DNA of 64,000 bases from Polynucleobacter sp. AP-Jannik-300A-C4 (GCF_018688335.1 NZ_CP061316.1:1240001-1304000); one strand, 5' to 3'. Counted from the stretch's first letter, positions 18,361-28,756 are shown. Numbers and translations: made by a program. The notes: generated by a model from the letters alone, not told the origin.

Positions 18361-18366
18361 ATTATA
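18361..18366 (-). promoter_or_regulatory. Candidate -10 element upstream of guaB
   Basis: A perfect TATAAT on the minus strand 25 bases before the guaB ATG. No convincing -35 hexamer was found at the expected distance, so this is only a candidate promoter. Confidence 0.35.
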
Positions 18367-18712
18367 GCCTCCTAGCCTTTCTTTTAGCTGCGGCAGCTTG
18401 GAATTTGGCATCTTGATTCTGATTGGCCTTCTTGCGGCGGACAGCCTTGGGGTCTACCAGGAGAGGTGAATACAACTCCAGACGATCACCCTCATAAATT
18501 GGGCTATCCCAGTCCTTGCGCTTGCCAAAGACGCCAAAACAGCCTTTTCTGGCAAGGCTGGGATCTTCCGGGCTTTGGGCTATTCCAGCCTTAATGAGAG
18601 CTAGACCCACTGTGGGAGCCTCGGATGGCAAAAAATGGACTGTGAAGGGGCTCAGTTTGGGCTCACCTAAGCGAGCATCGCAAATCCAAATTTCCATGGG
18701 CTGATTAGCCAT
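18362..18712 (-). CDS. rnfH: RnfH/RatB-family ubiquitin-fold protein
   Basis: A protein of 116 residues of the UPF0125/RnfH family, a beta-grasp fold. Visible blocks are VHFLPSEAPTVGLALIKAGI, VFGKRKDWDSPIYEGDRLELY and the Lys/Arg-rich C-terminal tail KRKARRL. It overlaps ratA by 8 bases, the usual ratA-ratB order. The name RatB comes from the association with RatA; toxin-antitoxin activity has been questioned, and the molecular role remains uncertain. Confidence 0.88.
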   Translation of the reverse strand: MANQPMEIWICDARLGEPKLSPFTVHFLPSEAPTVGLALIKAGIAQSPEDPSLARKGCFGVFGKRKDWDSPIYEGDRLELYSPLLVDPKAVRRKKANQNQDAKFQAAAAKRKARRL

Positions 18713-19136
18713 AGAGATCTTCGGCTCGCTTCACGAAGCAATCTACAAAGGTACCTGCAATATGACCAAATACCGGGCCAATGATCTTATCTAGGATGAC
18801 GCTCTTAAATTCCCAGTGGAGCTTAAATTCCACCTTACAGGCATCTTCTTTAAGCGGGATGAAGTTCCACTGCCCAGAAAAATGCTTGAATGGCCCATCT
18901 ACAAAGACCATATCGATGGTTTCAGGGCGGTGATTGATGTTTCGAGTATGAAAGTACTGGTCAATACCCTTAAAGTGGATGTTGATTTTGGCATCCAAAA
19001 CGGTCTCGGTTTGCTCAAAAATTTCCACGCCGCCGCACCAGGGCAAGAACTCTGGGTAACGTGCAACGTCAGTAACTAAGCCATACATACGGTCGGCTGA
19101 TTGGCCAATTAAAACGGTCTTGTAGACGTCTGCCAT
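18705..19136 (-). CDS. ratA: RatA/COQ10-family START-domain protein
   Basis: A protein of 143 residues with the polyketide cyclase/START-like fold of the Coq10-RatA family: MYGLVTDVARYPEFLPWCGG near the start, a VDGPFKHFSGQW strand pair, and the C-terminal helix IAGTFVDCFVKRAEDLYG. Family members bind ubiquinone or similar lipids; E. coli RatA has also been reported to inhibit ribosome subunit association. Its start is 26 bases from smpB, which runs the other way, the conserved smpB/ratA arrangement. The ubiquinone role is the more general family inference. Confidence 0.9.
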   Translation of the reverse strand: MADVYKTVLIGQSADRMYGLVTDVARYPEFLPWCGGVEIFEQTETVLDAKINIHFKGIDQYFHTRNINHRPETIDMVFVDGPFKHFSGQWNFIPLKEDACKVEFKLHWEFKSVILDKIIGPVFGHIAGTFVDCFVKRAEDLYG

Positions 19137-19162
19137 AATCGATCTTGAGAAGCTAAATAAAT

Positions 19163-19615
19163 ATGAGTATCGTCGATAACAAAAAAGCCTTCTTCGATTA
19201 TTTTATCGAGGAACGGTTCGAGGCAGGACTGGTTCTAGAAGGCTGGGAAGTAAAAGCCATCCGCGCCGGTCGAGTCCACATTAAAGAAGCGTATGTTGTC
19301 ATCCGTCGGGCGGAGCTATTCCTGATCGGCTGTCACATTACCCCACTACTATCGGCTTCAACCCATATCGTTCCAGACAGCACCCGCACCCGTAAGCTTC
19401 TGCTCAATGCCATTGAGATTAAAAAGCTGATTGGTAAGGTTGAGCAAAAGGGCTACACCCTTGTCCCACTGAACCTGCATTTCTCGAAAGGCAATGTGAA
19501 GTGCGAGATTGGGCTTGCTAGAGGTAAGAAGCAGCATGACAAACGTGCCGCAACCAAAGAACGTGAATGGGAAGTTCAAAAAGGTCGTATTGCTCGAGGC
19601 GACCTGAACGCCTAA
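19163..19615 (+). CDS. smpB: SsrA-binding protein (trans-translation)
   Basis: A protein of 150 residues, slightly shorter than E. coli SmpB. It binds tmRNA and delivers it to stalled ribosomes. Conserved features are [20 protein letters not shown], the block [17 protein letters not shown], and the basic tail with [16 protein letters not shown]. It is divergent from ratA. The tmRNA gene itself is not in the window. Confidence 0.97.
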   Translation: MSIVDNKKAFFDYFIEERFEAGLVLEGWEVKAIRAGRVHIKEAYVVIRRAELFLIGCHITPLLSASTHIVPDSTRTRKLLLNAIEIKKLIGKVEQKGYTLVPLNLHFSKGNVKCEIGLARGKKQHDKRAATKEREWEVQKGRIARGDLNA

Positions 19616-19722
19616 GTCTCGGAGTAGGTTTCTTAGTCATTAATGCACCAATAAAGTGCATAGAGCACCAAGCTGCTCCATCCCTCAGTTTTTGAAACAC
19701 CCAAAGGCGTTAGTTTGTAACT

Positions 19723-21135
19723 ATGAAATTGCCTTTTGATGAAATGCTCGACGCCAGCGGAAAAGCGCGTCCCCATTACCAAGTTTTCCATAACTGGCTT
19801 AAGCAGCAAAGCGACACCCTTATGGGCCTCAAGCGCGCTGAAGCTGATCTCATCTTCCGACGAGTTGGCATTACCTTTGCTGTTTACGGAGACGATCTGG
19901 GGTCTGAGAGAACCATTCCCTTTGATCAAGTGCCCCGCATCTTTACCGCCAAAGAATGGGAGCAGCTCGAGGCTGGTCTTCGTCAACGGGTTAAAGCGCT
20001 CAATCGCTTTATCTACGACGTGTATCACGAAGAAGAAATTATCAAAGCCGGAATTATTCCTGCTGAGCAGATTTATAACAATGCACAATATCGACCAGAG
20101 ATGCGGAACGTCAACGTGCCGCGAGACATTTATGCGCAGATCGCTGGAATTGATATCGTGCGCGCTGGTGAAGGTGAGTTCTATGTCCTAGAAGATAACC
20201 TGCGCGTTCCATCTGGCGTGTCTTATATGGTTGAAGACCGCAAGATGATGATGCGCCTCTTCCCTGATCTGTTTCAGAAATATCGAGTTGCGCCGGTAGA
20301 GCACTATCCAGATTTTTTATTGGAGTGCTTAAAGTCAGTCAAACCAGATGATGTCAAGAAACCCAATGTCGTCGTGCTCACACCAGGCATGTACAACTCG
20401 GCTTATTTTGAACACAGTTACCTCGCTCAACAAATGGGTGTTGAATTGGTGGAAGGCAAAGATTTGTTTGTTAAGAACGAGCAAGTGTTTATGCGTACTA
20501 CTCAAGGCCCTGAGCGTGTGGATGTGATCTATCGCCGCGTTGATGATGATTTCTTGGATCCGCTCGCATTCCGCTCTGATTCCACATTGGGAGTTGCTGG
20601 ATTACTCTCTGCACATCGAGCAGGCAATGTGACCTTAGCTAATGCCATTGGTACCGGCATTGCTGATGACAAGTCCATCTACCCTTACGTGCCTGACATG
20701 ATTGAGTTCTATTTAGGTGAAAAACCGATTCTGAATAATGTGCCGACTTTCCAATGCCGTAAGCCAGATGATCTCGCATATACCCTGGCCAATTTAGATA
20801 AGTTGGTGGTGAAGCTAACCCATGGTGCTGGTGGCTATGGCATGTTGGTTGGACCAGCATCCACCAAGGCAGAGATCGAAGAATTCCGTGGTCATCTGAT
20901 TGCCAATCCAGATAAATACATTGCACAGCCAACACTCGCACTCTCTACCTGTCCAACCTTTGTTGAGTCTGGTGTTGCGCCACGCCATATTGATTTAAGG
21001 CCATTTGTTTTGTCAGGAAAAACAATCAAGATGGTTCCAGGCGGCCTTACTCGCGTTGCCCTCAAAGAAGGTTCTTTAGTCGTGAACTCCTCACAGGGTG
21101 GCGGCACTAAAGACACCTGGGTTCTAGAAGAATAA
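19723..21135 (+). CDS. Circularly permuted type 2 ATP-grasp protein, Anbu cluster
   Basis: A protein of 470 residues of the DUF404/DUF407 (CP-ATPgrasp) family. Visible blocks include FRRVGITFAVYGD, the ATP-grasp-like VLEDNLRVPSGVSYM, VDVIYRRVDDDFLDPL, VVKLTHGAGGYGMLVG and a C-terminal VVNSSQGGGTKDTWVL. Members are predicted ATP-dependent ligases, possibly making peptide-like bonds; substrate unknown. It is the first of four plus-strand genes (15-, 8- and 36-base gaps) encoding ATP-grasp, alpha-E, transglutaminase-like and Anbu proteins, a known conserved association. Confidence 0.92.
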   Translation: MKLPFDEMLDASGKARPHYQVFHNWLKQQSDTLMGLKRAEADLIFRRVGITFAVYGDDLGSERTIPFDQVPRIFTAKEWEQLEAGLRQRVKALNRFIYDVYHEEEIIKAGIIPAEQIYNNAQYRPEMRNVNVPRDIYAQIAGIDIVRAGEGEFYVLEDNLRVPSGVSYMVEDRKMMMRLFPDLFQKYRVAPVEHYPDFLLECLKSVKPDDVKKPNVVVLTPGMYNSAYFEHSYLAQQMGVELVEGKDLFVKNEQVFMRTTQGPERVDVIYRRVDDDFLDPLAFRSDSTLGVAGLLSAHRAGNVTLANAIGTGIADDKSIYPYVPDMIEFYLGEKPILNNVPTFQCRKPDDLAYTLANLDKLVVKLTHGAGGYGMLVGPASTKAEIEEFRGHLIANPDKYIAQPTLALSTCPTFVESGVAPRHIDLRPFVLSGKTIKMVPGGLTRVALKEGSLVVNSSQGGGTKDTWVLEE

Positions 21136-21150
21136 AAGGGATAAATCAAT

Positions 21151-22158
21151 ATGTTGAGTCGTACCGCTGATTGCCTTTACTGGATGGCCCGTTATACAGA
21201 GCGCGCAGAAAATACTGCCCGTATGTTGGACGTCAATCACCAAACCTCCCTACTCCCGCAGCCTGCAGAGTTTTTAGAGCAGAGCTGGAAAAAGCTACTC
21301 ACGATCTCCAAGTTAGAAGACTCATTCTTGATGAAATACGATGTTGTCACGCGTGAGAATGTATTGGATTTCATGATCTATGAAACCAGCAATCCTTCCA
21401 GCATCGTGTCTTGTCTATTTGCCGCTCGTGAAAATGCTCGCGTTATTCGAGGCAAGATTACCTCTGAAGCATGGGAAACCCAGAACACCACTTGGTTAGA
21501 GTTGCAACGCATTTTGGAGGCTCGAAATCAAGCCGACCCAAGCAGACTACTGGAATGGGTAAAGCATCGCTGCCATCTCTTTAGAGGCGTGATGCATGGC
21601 ACCATGCTCAAGAACGAAGCCTTCTACTTTATGAATGTCGGCACCCTGCTAGAAAGGGCTGATAACACTGCTCGTATTTTAGAAACTAAATATGAAGGTC
21701 AAGCAGCGCTAAAGGGATTGCGTTCCAATAAAAAAGATAAGTCAGTTGACGGCGATGTCTCTGAAGTGATTGATGGGGCTGATGGCAACTTCTTTGATTT
21801 TTATCACTGGGCTGCCCTGCTTCGCTCTGTCTCTGCTTTTGAGATCTATCGTCAAATCTACTCTGATCAAGTAACCCCCAAGCAAGTAGCTCAACTCTTG
21901 ATTTTCAATAAGCAAATGCCACGCTCATTAGTGTGCTGTGTCAATGAGCTTATTCCCCTGATTGCAGAGATGAAGAATCAGCAATCCAAAGAAATTGAAC
22001 GCCTCCTAGGTAAGCTCAAGGCAAGCCTAGACTACTCCGATATTGATGAGGTTTTCTCGCAAGGCTTAGAGGAGTTCATCGAAGAGTTCTTAGAGCGCAT
22101 CAATCATATTGCTGATGAATTCAGTAACGCCTACCTTATTCCATTAGCTGTAGCTTAA
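21151..22158 (+). CDS. Alpha-E domain protein (DUF403), Anbu cluster
   Basis: A protein of 335 residues, all helical, starting with the characteristic MLSRTADCLYWMARYTERAE and containing YETSNPSSIVSCLFAARENA, FYFMNVGTLLERADNTARIL and MPRSLVCCVNE. The alpha-E family always travels with CP-ATPgrasp and transglutaminase-like genes, and together they are proposed to modify a peptide or protein. A ribosome-binding site AAGGGAT precedes the ATG. The biochemical role is not established. Confidence 0.93.
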   Translation: MLSRTADCLYWMARYTERAENTARMLDVNHQTSLLPQPAEFLEQSWKKLLTISKLEDSFLMKYDVVTRENVLDFMIYETSNPSSIVSCLFAARENARVIRGKITSEAWETQNTTWLELQRILEARNQADPSRLLEWVKHRCHLFRGVMHGTMLKNEAFYFMNVGTLLERADNTARILETKYEGQAALKGLRSNKKDKSVDGDVSEVIDGADGNFFDFYHWAALLRSVSAFEIYRQIYSDQVTPKQVAQLLIFNKQMPRSLVCCVNELIPLIAEMKNQQSKEIERLLGKLKASLDYSDIDEVFSQGLEEFIEEFLERINHIADEFSNAYLIPLAVA

Positions 22159-22166
22159 AGATCACC

Positions 22167-22964
22167 ATGCACCTGAAGATTCGCCACCGCACAGAATACC
22201 GCTATGAAACACCGGTACGCTACTCTATTCAAGAGTTGCGACTAACACCACCAGATGTAGCCGGTCAAATAATCGATAAGTGGAAAGTCAGCACCCCCAT
22301 TAAGGCAAGCACTTCACATGATGCTTTTGGTAATCTCTATAGCGTTTTTGTGCAAGAGAGTTCATACACATCAATGATGATTGAGGCAGAGGGTGAGGTT
22401 CATACTCAAGATGCTTTTGAGTTTATTGATGAGCCCAAGGCAGTCTCCCCTTACCACCTACTTCAACAAACAAATCTGACTGAGCCAACTGCAGAGATGC
22501 TGGAGTATTTTGCAGCCTCTCTTCCCAAGAAAAATTCAGTGGATCAGGTCTTAGCTTTAGCTGCCGCAGTACAAGAGACTATTCTGTACTCACCAGGGCA
22601 AACCAATTTTGCAACCACCGCTGCCCAATCCTTTGCCATGAAATCCGGTGTTTGCCAAGACCATGCGCACATCATGCTTGGGCTGTGTCGTGCCTCAGGT
22701 ATTCCGGCACGTTATGTCAGTGGCTATTTCTTTGCTGAAGATGCGCCTAACCTCGCAAGCCATGCCTGGATTGATTTCTGCACTGATATTGATAATGGTC
22801 TATGGACCAGTATTGATATCACCAATGCCTGCTTTACCGATGCACGTCATGTTCGCCTAGCGATTGGCAGGGACTACTACTCGGCAGCACCTGTCAAAGG
22901 GGTTCGCTCTGGCGGAGGTGGTGAAGAGTTAAGCGCCAGCATCTCGATTACCCAAGCCAAGTGA
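22167..22964 (+). CDS. Transglutaminase-like cysteine protease, Anbu cluster
   Basis: A protein of 265 residues. An N-terminal Bact_transglu_N beta domain (HLKIRHRTEYRYETPVRYSI) precedes a transglutaminase core with the triad Cys-163 (SGVCQDHAH), His-199 (SHAWIDF) and Asp-217 (WTSIDITN). No signal peptide is visible, so a cytoplasmic location is expected. Members of this family are predicted peptidases or amidases that reverse or process what the ATP-grasp partner makes. The start lies 8 bases after the alpha-E stop. Triad intact; substrate unknown. Confidence 0.92.
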   Translation: MHLKIRHRTEYRYETPVRYSIQELRLTPPDVAGQIIDKWKVSTPIKASTSHDAFGNLYSVFVQESSYTSMMIEAEGEVHTQDAFEFIDEPKAVSPYHLLQQTNLTEPTAEMLEYFAASLPKKNSVDQVLALAAAVQETILYSPGQTNFATTAAQSFAMKSGVCQDHAHIMLGLCRASGIPARYVSGYFFAEDAPNLASHAWIDFCTDIDNGLWTSIDITNACFTDARHVRLAIGRDYYSAAPVKGVRSGGGGEELSASISITQAK

Positions 22965-23000
22965 GAGATAATCCAGAGAAATAATTAAAGGGGTTGCAGG

Positions 23001-23882
23001 ATGACGTATTGCGTTGGGCTTTGCCTAAAGGATGGCTTGGTGTTTTTATCTGACACTCGCACTAATGCGGGTGTTGATCAGATCGGCACCTTTAGAAAGA
23101 TGTCTTTATTTCAGAAGGATAAAGATCGCTTTTTTACCCTGATGAGCGCTGGCAATCTTGCCATTACTCAAGCCGTGAAAGAAATCCTACTACAAGGGCA
23201 ACTTCTGAATGGAAAGAATCTGTGGAATGTAGACAGCACTCACGATGCAGCCGTTGTCATTGGCGATGCCATTAAGCAAGTTTATGACCGGGATCACAAG
23301 GCACTGGAAAAGGCTGGTATTGATTTCAATTGCAATCTCATTTTTGGTGGACAGATTAAGGGCGAGCGCCCAAGACTCTTTAACATCTATTCAGCTGGCA
23401 ACTTTATTGAGGCCACGCCAGAGACTTGTTACTTCCAGATTGGTGAGTCTAAATATGGCAAGCCAATCTTAGACAGGGTCATTAGCTTTGATACTCCACT
23501 CAATCTAGCCACCAAGTGCGCCCTCATCTCGATGGATTCAACACTCAACAGTAATATCTCTGTTGGCCTGCCACTAGACCTCATGGTTTATGAAAAGAAC
23601 TCATTACAGGCTAGCAAACTCGTCACCATGGATGAGTCCAACCCCTACTTCCAAATGATTCATCAATTGTGGGGCGAGAAATTACGTGCTGCATTTAATT
23701 CCATTGCGGAACCTAGCTGGTCAGGCGCAACGCCATCACGCTCGATTGCATCCCCTGCCAAGAAGATGGGTGCAGTGCCCATTCATCGCAATAGCAAGGT
23801 CGCAAAAGAGGGGGTTGCACCAGTTAAGGCGGCGGTTAAAGCTAGCCCAAAGAAGAGAGTGGCTGCAAAAACTAAGCGTTAA
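23001..23882 (+). CDS. Anbu, proteasome-like peptidase, with basic C-terminal tail
   Basis: A protein of 293 residues of the Anbu family, a bacterial relative of proteasome beta subunits and HslV. The start MTYCVGLCLKDG places Thr-2 as the N-terminal nucleophile after Met removal, with Asp-18 (LSDTRTN) and Lys-33 (FRKMS) at the other expected positions. The core ends near residue 235. A further ~58 residues rich in Lys, Ala and Pro follow (KKMGAVPIHRNSKVAKEG and a final KRVAAKTKR), histone-like in composition and longer than I expect for Anbu. It closes the four-gene cluster and ends before a bidirectional terminator. Peptidase activity of Anbu has been hard to demonstrate, so function is inferred. 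Confidence 0.93.
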   Translation: MTYCVGLCLKDGLVFLSDTRTNAGVDQIGTFRKMSLFQKDKDRFFTLMSAGNLAITQAVKEILLQGQLLNGKNLWNVDSTHDAAVVIGDAIKQVYDRDHKALEKAGIDFNCNLIFGGQIKGERPRLFNIYSAGNFIEATPETCYFQIGESKYGKPILDRVISFDTPLNLATKCALISMDSTLNSNISVGLPLDLMVYEKNSLQASKLVTMDESNPYFQMIHQLWGEKLRAAFNSIAEPSWSGATPSRSIASPAKKMGAVPIHRNSKVAKEGVAPVKAAVKASPKKRVAAKTKR

Positions 23883-23903
23883 TTTAACTGCTGCTCAAAA
23901 GAT

Positions 23904-23933
23904 AAAAGGCCTAGATTTCTCTAGGCCTTTTTT
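23904..23933. terminator. Bidirectional intrinsic terminator between anbu and ppsA
   Basis: AAAAGGCCTAG (23904-23914), a 6-base loop and CTAGGCCTTTTTT (23921-23933). A-run and T-run flank the stem, so it can stop both converging transcription units. Confidence 0.9.
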
Positions 23934-23962
23934 AAGTCTTGCTAACAACTGGGAATTGAGGC

Positions 23963-26365
23963 TTACGCTTCTTTCTTACCCAACATTTCCCAAGTAGCCA
24001 CTACGCTATCTGGGTTGAGGGAGATTGAAGTAATGCCCTTAGCAACCAACCAACGTGCAAAGTCTGGATGGTCTGAAGGACCTTGACCGCAAATACCAAC
24101 ATATTTATTTTGCTTGCGGCAAGCATCAATAGAACGAGCAATCATGAACTCAACCGCAGGATCGCGCTCGTCAAAGTCAATTGCCAGCAGTTCCATACCG
24201 GAGTCACGATCTAGACCCAGTGTTAACTGAGTCATATCGTTTGAACCGATTGAGAATCCATCAAAATGCTCGAGGAATTGATCTGCCAAGATGGCGTTAG
24301 AAGGAATCTCGCACATCATGATCAGGCGCAAGCCATTGACACCGCGCTTGAGACCAAACTTGGCCATCATATCGATCACGCGCTCAGCTTGTTTGATAGT
24401 GCGAACAAACGGCACCATGATCTCCACATTATCCAAGCCCATATCTTCACGAACACGCTTCATTGCAGCGCACTCTAAGGCAAAGGCTTCGCCAAAATCT
24501 GCTGATACGTAACGGGATGCACCACGGAAACCCAGCATTGGATTCTCTTCGTCCGGCTCATAACGTGAACCGCCAATCAGTTTTTTGTACTCGTTTGACT
24601 TAAAGTCGGACAAGCGAACGATTACTGGTTTTGGATAGAAAGCAGCAGCAATTGTTGCTACACCCTCAACCAATTTATCTTCATAGAACTGACGTGGGCT
24701 TGCATAGCCACGAGCAACGCTTTCAACAGCACGCTTGAGATCGGGATCAATGTTTGGGTACTCCAATACAGCACGTGGGTGCACACCAATGTAGTTATTG
24801 ATAATGAACTCGAGACGAGCCAAGCCAACACCCGAATTGGGGATTTGGCAGAAATCGAACGCTAACTGAGGATTACCAATATTCATGGTGATCTTAACTG
24901 GGATCTCTGGCAATACTCCACGAGAAACTTCAGTCACTTCAGTCTCAATCAAACCATCATAAATATGACCTTCGTCGCCTTCAGCACAAGAAACTGTCAC
25001 CATCATGCCGTCTTGCAAATGTTCGGTCGCATCGCCGCAACCCACCACTGCCGGAACGCCTAACTCACGAGCAATAATCGCTGCGTGACAAGTACGACCA
25101 CCGCGATTGGTCACAATCGCGGAAGCACGCTTCATGACCGGCTCCCAGTTAGGGTCAGTCATGTCAGCAACCAAGACGTCGCCTGGCTGCACACGGTCCA
25201 TCTCGCTAGGATCACGAATTACGCGAACTGGACCCGCACCAATCTTTTGACCAATCGCACGGCCTTTGGCTAGAACCTTAGAAGTGCCCTTGAGTTTGTA
25301 ACGCATTTCTACCTGGCCAGCTGCCTGACTCTTCACTGTCTCTGGACGTGCTTGCAGGATGTAAATGCGGCCATCTTGACCATCTTTACCCCACTCGATG
25401 TCCATTGGACGACCGTAGTGCTTCTCGATGATGACGGCATACTTAGCTAACTCAGTAATATCGGCATCTTCCAATGAAAAACGATTGCGTTTTTCTGGGG
25501 CGACATCCATAGTCATTACCTTCTCAGCAGAACCAGCTGGGGCAAATTGCATCTGAATCAACTTGGAACCCAAGGAGCGGCGAATAATTGCCTTCTTGTC
25601 TTGTGCCAAAGTTGTTTTGAATACGTAGAACTCATCTGGGTTCACTGCACCCTGTACCACTGTCTCACCCAAGCCATAGCTAGAAGTGATGAATACGACA
25701 TCTTCAAAACCAGATTCAGTATCCAGGGTAAACATCACGCCAGCAGCGCCCAAGTCAGAGCGAACCATGCGTTGGATACCAGCAGATAAGGCTACTTCAG
25801 CATGGGCAAAGCCCTTGTGAACGCGGTAAGAAATCGCACGATCGTTATACAAGGATGCGAATACTTCACGAATCTTCTTCAGAACATCGTCAATACCTTC
25901 AACGTTCAAGAAAGTTTCTTGCTGTCCAGCAAATGAAGCATCAGGCAAATCTTCTGCAGTGGCGGAGGATCGCACTGCAAAAGAACCTTTGCCAGAATCA
26001 TCTAATTTCTTAAATGCTGTACGAATTTCTTCATCCAGACGTGGTTGAAACGGGGCTGTTTCAATCCAGCCGCGGATCTCTTTACCAGCTTCAGCTAGAG
26101 CGCGCACATCATCAATATTGAGATTCTCCAAACGCTTCTGAATACGTTCAGTCAAATTATTGTGCTCTAAGAAATCACGAAATGCTAATGAGGTAGTTGC
26201 AAATCCAGTCGGTACACGAACTCCAGTGGAGGACAACTGAGAAATCATCTCACCGAGTGAGGCATTTTTACCGCCGACTGACTCAACATCAGTCATTCGG
26301 AGTTGCTCAAAAGGCAAAACATAGGCATTTGCTACATCGTTACTTTGTTGCTGTTGGTTGGACAT
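23963..26365 (-). CDS. ppsA: Phosphoenolpyruvate synthase
   Basis: 800 residues from the ATG at 26365, close to the usual ~790; a much longer upstream open frame was rejected because it runs through the promoter region and into ppsR. The enzyme makes PEP from pyruvate and ATP in gluconeogenesis. The N-terminal ATP-grasp region ([15 protein letters not shown]), the swivelling domain with the phospho-His motif [15 protein letters not shown], and the C-terminal PEP/pyruvate barrel with [19 protein letters not shown] and [11 protein letters not shown] are all present. It is divergent from its own regulator ppsR, 106 bases away. Confidence 0.96.
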   Translation of the reverse strand: MSNQQQQSNDVANAYVLPFEQLRMTDVESVGGKNASLGEMISQLSSTGVRVPTGFATTSLAFRDFLEHNNLTERIQKRLENLNIDDVRALAEAGKEIRGWIETAPFQPRLDEEIRTAFKKLDDSGKGSFAVRSSATAEDLPDASFAGQQETFLNVEGIDDVLKKIREVFASLYNDRAISYRVHKGFAHAEVALSAGIQRMVRSDLGAAGVMFTLDTESGFEDVVFITSSYGLGETVVQGAVNPDEFYVFKTTLAQDKKAIIRRSLGSKLIQMQFAPAGSAEKVMTMDVAPEKRNRFSLEDADITELAKYAVIIEKHYGRPMDIEWGKDGQDGRIYILQARPETVKSQAAGQVEMRYKLKGTSKVLAKGRAIGQKIGAGPVRVIRDPSEMDRVQPGDVLVADMTDPNWEPVMKRASAIVTNRGGRTCHAAIIARELGVPAVVGCGDATEHLQDGMMVTVSCAEGDEGHIYDGLIETEVTEVSRGVLPEIPVKITMNIGNPQLAFDFCQIPNSGVGLARLEFIINNYIGVHPRAVLEYPNIDPDLKRAVESVARGYASPRQFYEDKLVEGVATIAAAFYPKPVIVRLSDFKSNEYKKLIGGSRYEPDEENPMLGFRGASRYVSADFGEAFALECAAMKRVREDMGLDNVEIMVPFVRTIKQAERVIDMMAKFGLKRGVNGLRLIMMCEIPSNAILADQFLEHFDGFSIGSNDMTQLTLGLDRDSGMELLAIDFDERDPAVEFMIARSIDACRKQNKYVGICGQGPSDHPDFARWLVAKGITSISLNPDSVVATWEMLGKKEA

Positions 26366-26471
26366 AAAATACTCTCTAAAGATAAGGAAACTGGTCGAGC
26401 GGCCGAATACAATACGGCATACTTCATTAACTACATATTGTAGTGCTGACCACGACTGATAGGCCAATCTC

Positions 26472-27299
26472 ATGTCTACCCAAACCCGCATTGTTTTTAT
26501 TGTTTCAGACGGTACCGGCATTACCGCCGAGAACTTCAGCCAATCGATTTTGGCCCAATTTGAGGCCACTTTTAAGCACATTCGGGTGCCTTTTGTGGAT
26601 AGCCCTGAAAAAGCCCATGATGCGGTTTCTAGCATTAATCAGGCTGCCGTCAAATACGGAGTTCAGCCCATCGTTTTCACCACTTTGGTGAATCCAGACC
26701 TTAATCAGATTGTCGGTAAGGCTAATGGCTTGATTCTGGATATGTTCCAGACTTTTGTGGCGCCTTTGGAGCAAGCTCTAGGGGTCAAATCGACCCATGC
26801 CATGAACCGCCTTCACCATAATGCTGATACCGAAGCCTACAAAAACCGCATTGAGGCTATTAACTACTCCCTAGCCCATGATGATGGTCAGTCAAACAAG
26901 AACCTTGCTGAGGCTGATGTTATTTTAGTGGGCATCTCCCGAGTGGGCAAAACGCCAACCAGTCTTTACCTGGCAATGCAATACGGCATGAAAGCAGCTA
27001 ACTACCCTCTCATTCCTGAAGATTTTGAACGTGGGCAATTACCAAAGGATTTAATCCCCTATCGCAATAAGATTTTTGGCTTAATGATTGATGCTGAACG
27101 TTTATCGGAGATTCGCAATGAGCGACGCCCAGGCAGTAACTATGCCAAGCTAGAAAACTGTCGCTATGAAATTAATGAAGCTACCGCCATGATGAAAAAA
27201 GAATCTATTCCTTGGGTAGCTACAACCAGTAAATCGATTGAAGAGATCGCTACTACCGTATTGCAATCCATTAAGTCTGATAAAACAATTCTAGGCTAG
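26472..27299 (+). CDS. ppsR: PEP synthase regulatory kinase/pyrophosphorylase
   Basis: A protein of 275 residues of the DUF299 family, which phosphorylates and dephosphorylates the threonine next to the catalytic His of PpsA, switching it with ADP/Pi levels. The N-terminus has [12 protein letters not shown], a P-loop-like GISRVGKT at 154-161, and the family block [13 protein letters not shown]. In Firmicutes relatives act on PPDK, but the adjacent ppsA makes PpsA the target here. Confidence 0.95.
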   Translation: MSTQTRIVFIVSDGTGITAENFSQSILAQFEATFKHIRVPFVDSPEKAHDAVSSINQAAVKYGVQPIVFTTLVNPDLNQIVGKANGLILDMFQTFVAPLEQALGVKSTHAMNRLHHNADTEAYKNRIEAINYSLAHDDGQSNKNLAEADVILVGISRVGKTPTSLYLAMQYGMKAANYPLIPEDFERGQLPKDLIPYRNKIFGLMIDAERLSEIRNERRPGSNYAKLENCRYEINEATAMMKKESIPWVATTSKSIEEIATTVLQSIKSDKTILG

Positions 27300-27329
27300 T
27301 CTTATATTGACTTTGCTTAGCCTCATTCT

Positions 27330-28154
27330 TTAACTACGGCGCACTCGAACCGTTTCAAATAAACAGATCGCTGCTGCCGTAGAAACATTCAGGGATTCAA
27401 CTCTTGGATCAATCGGAATGGATACGCCCTTGGCTTGAGCCATGAGGTCTTCAGAAACGCCCTGCCCTTCGCTTCCCATTACCCAGGCGACAGGATGTAT
27501 TAATACCTTGGGCATATTGAAGAGATCCAACTCACCATCAGCAGTAGCGGCCAGTAAAGGCGCTGTTACCGCGCTCAGCACTTGCGGGGTTGACCACCCC
27601 TCATACAGATCTAGCAGACGATGTGCGCCCATCCCAGCACGCAATACTTTGCTTGACCAAAGATGGGCACAACCCGTTAATGCAATGACTTGAGTAAAGC
27701 CAGCCGCTGCAGCAGTGCGCAAGATCGAGCCCACATTCCCCGCATCCTGAATACGATCCAAAATAATCACATCCCCAGTAATCGTCGCAACTGATTTTTG
27801 GGGATTTAATGCAGACTCCGGGAGATCTAGTAAGCCTGCAATCTGTGGAGGATTGACCAAATCACTGAGCAAGTCCCACAAGCCTTTATCCAGCTGATAA
27901 ACCCGAGTATCAGGACAAATTTCTACATGGTCATAAACGGCTTGCGCAATTTCTGGGTTTTGCAAACCCAACTCTGAGGTAATTAAGGTCTTGAGTCCTG
28001 GATTACCTACCCAGGTTTGCACTAAATGAATGCCTTCTAGCAAAGCCTGACCGTAAGCAAATCTGGCCTTTTGACCTTTGGGGCCGGTGGCTTGTAATTG
28101 ACGAATTTCCTTAAACAGGGAATTGTCTTTTGAGCTAATAAATTCCATTTTCAT
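27330..28154 (-). CDS. SpoU/TrmH-family RNA 2'-O-methyltransferase
   Basis: A protein of 274 residues with an N-terminal substrate-binding domain and a C-terminal SPOUT knot. The three SpoU motifs are visible: RIQDAGNVGSILRTAAAAGF (motif 1), VMGSEGQGVS (motif 2) and IPIDPRVESLNVSTAAAICL (motif 3). The enzyme methylates a ribose in rRNA or tRNA. The exact target (RlmB-like or another TrmH paralogue) cannot be assigned from the sequence. It is at the end of the lpx-rnhB minus-strand run, 11 bases after rnhB. Confidence 0.88.
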   Translation of the reverse strand: MKMEFISSKDNSLFKEIRQLQATGPKGQKARFAYGQALLEGIHLVQTWVGNPGLKTLITSELGLQNPEIAQAVYDHVEICPDTRVYQLDKGLWDLLSDLVNPPQIAGLLDLPESALNPQKSVATITGDVIILDRIQDAGNVGSILRTAAAAGFTQVIALTGCAHLWSSKVLRAGMGAHRLLDLYEGWSTPQVLSAVTAPLLAATADGELDLFNMPKVLIHPVAWVMGSEGQGVSEDLMAQAKGVSIPIDPRVESLNVSTAAAICLFETVRVRRS

Positions 28155-28165
28155 AGTTGGGATTA

Positions 28166-28756
28166 TCAGCTATGCAGAGCTAAGACATTTCGAACAGGGG
28201 AAAAGCTGCGACGATGTTGATCGCAGGCGCCAAACTCTTTAAGAGCGGCAAAGTGCGCTTCTGTCGGATAGCCCATATGTTGAGCAAAGCCATACTGGGG
28301 ATGTAATTCATGTAAGGCCATCATTTGACGATCTCGTGTCACCTTGGCTAAGATCGACGCCGCTGAAATCGCCGGCTCTTTGGTATCGCCCTTCACAATC
28401 GCTTCTGCTGAGATTGGAAGCTCGGGACAGCGATTGCCATCGATTAAAGCTTTATCTGGCCAGCCGCCCAAACGTATGGTGAGATCTTCAATTGCACGGC
28501 GCATTGCGAGCATCGTCGCTTGCAAAATATTAATCTCATCAATCTCGGCTGGACTCGCTTCGCCGATACCCCAGGCTTTTGCCTTGAGTTGAATTTGCTC
28601 AAATAGAAACTCGCGTCTGGCAGCCGATAACTTCTTAGAATCTTTTAAACCGGTAATAGGATTTTCGGGATCAAGAACGACAGCGCCAGCGACCACCGCC
28701 CCCGCTAATGGGCCACGCCCTGCCTCATCAATACCGCATACCCAAATCATGCTCAC
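28166..28756 (-). CDS. rnhB: Ribonuclease HII
   Basis: A protein of 196 residues, standard for RNase HII, which removes ribonucleotides from RNA-DNA hybrids and single misincorporated ribonucleotides. The N-terminus [12 protein letters not shown] has the acidic pair Asp-10/Glu-11; the later acidic residues are in LIDGNR and KVTRDR. It overlaps lpxB by 4 bases (ATGA), the common lpxB-rnhB arrangement of proteobacteria. Confidence 0.97.
   Translation of the reverse strand: MSMIWVCGIDEAGRGPLAGAVVAGAVVLDPENPITGLKDSKKLSAARREFLFEQIQLKAKAWGIGEASPAEIDEINILQATMLAMRRAIEDLTIRLGGWPDKALIDGNRCPELPISAEAIVKGDTKEPAISAASILAKVTRDRQMMALHELHPQYGFAQHMGYPTEAHFAALKEFGACDQHRRSFSPVRNVLALHS

Noticed and set aside
19643..19661. 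ATGCAC/GTGCAT inverted repeat after smpB as terminator
   Set aside because: The stem is only 6 bases and no T-run follows.
26366..26635. 90-residue N-terminal extension of ppsA
   Set aside because: It overlaps divergent ppsR and its promoter region; family length and the MSNQQQQSN start favour 26365.
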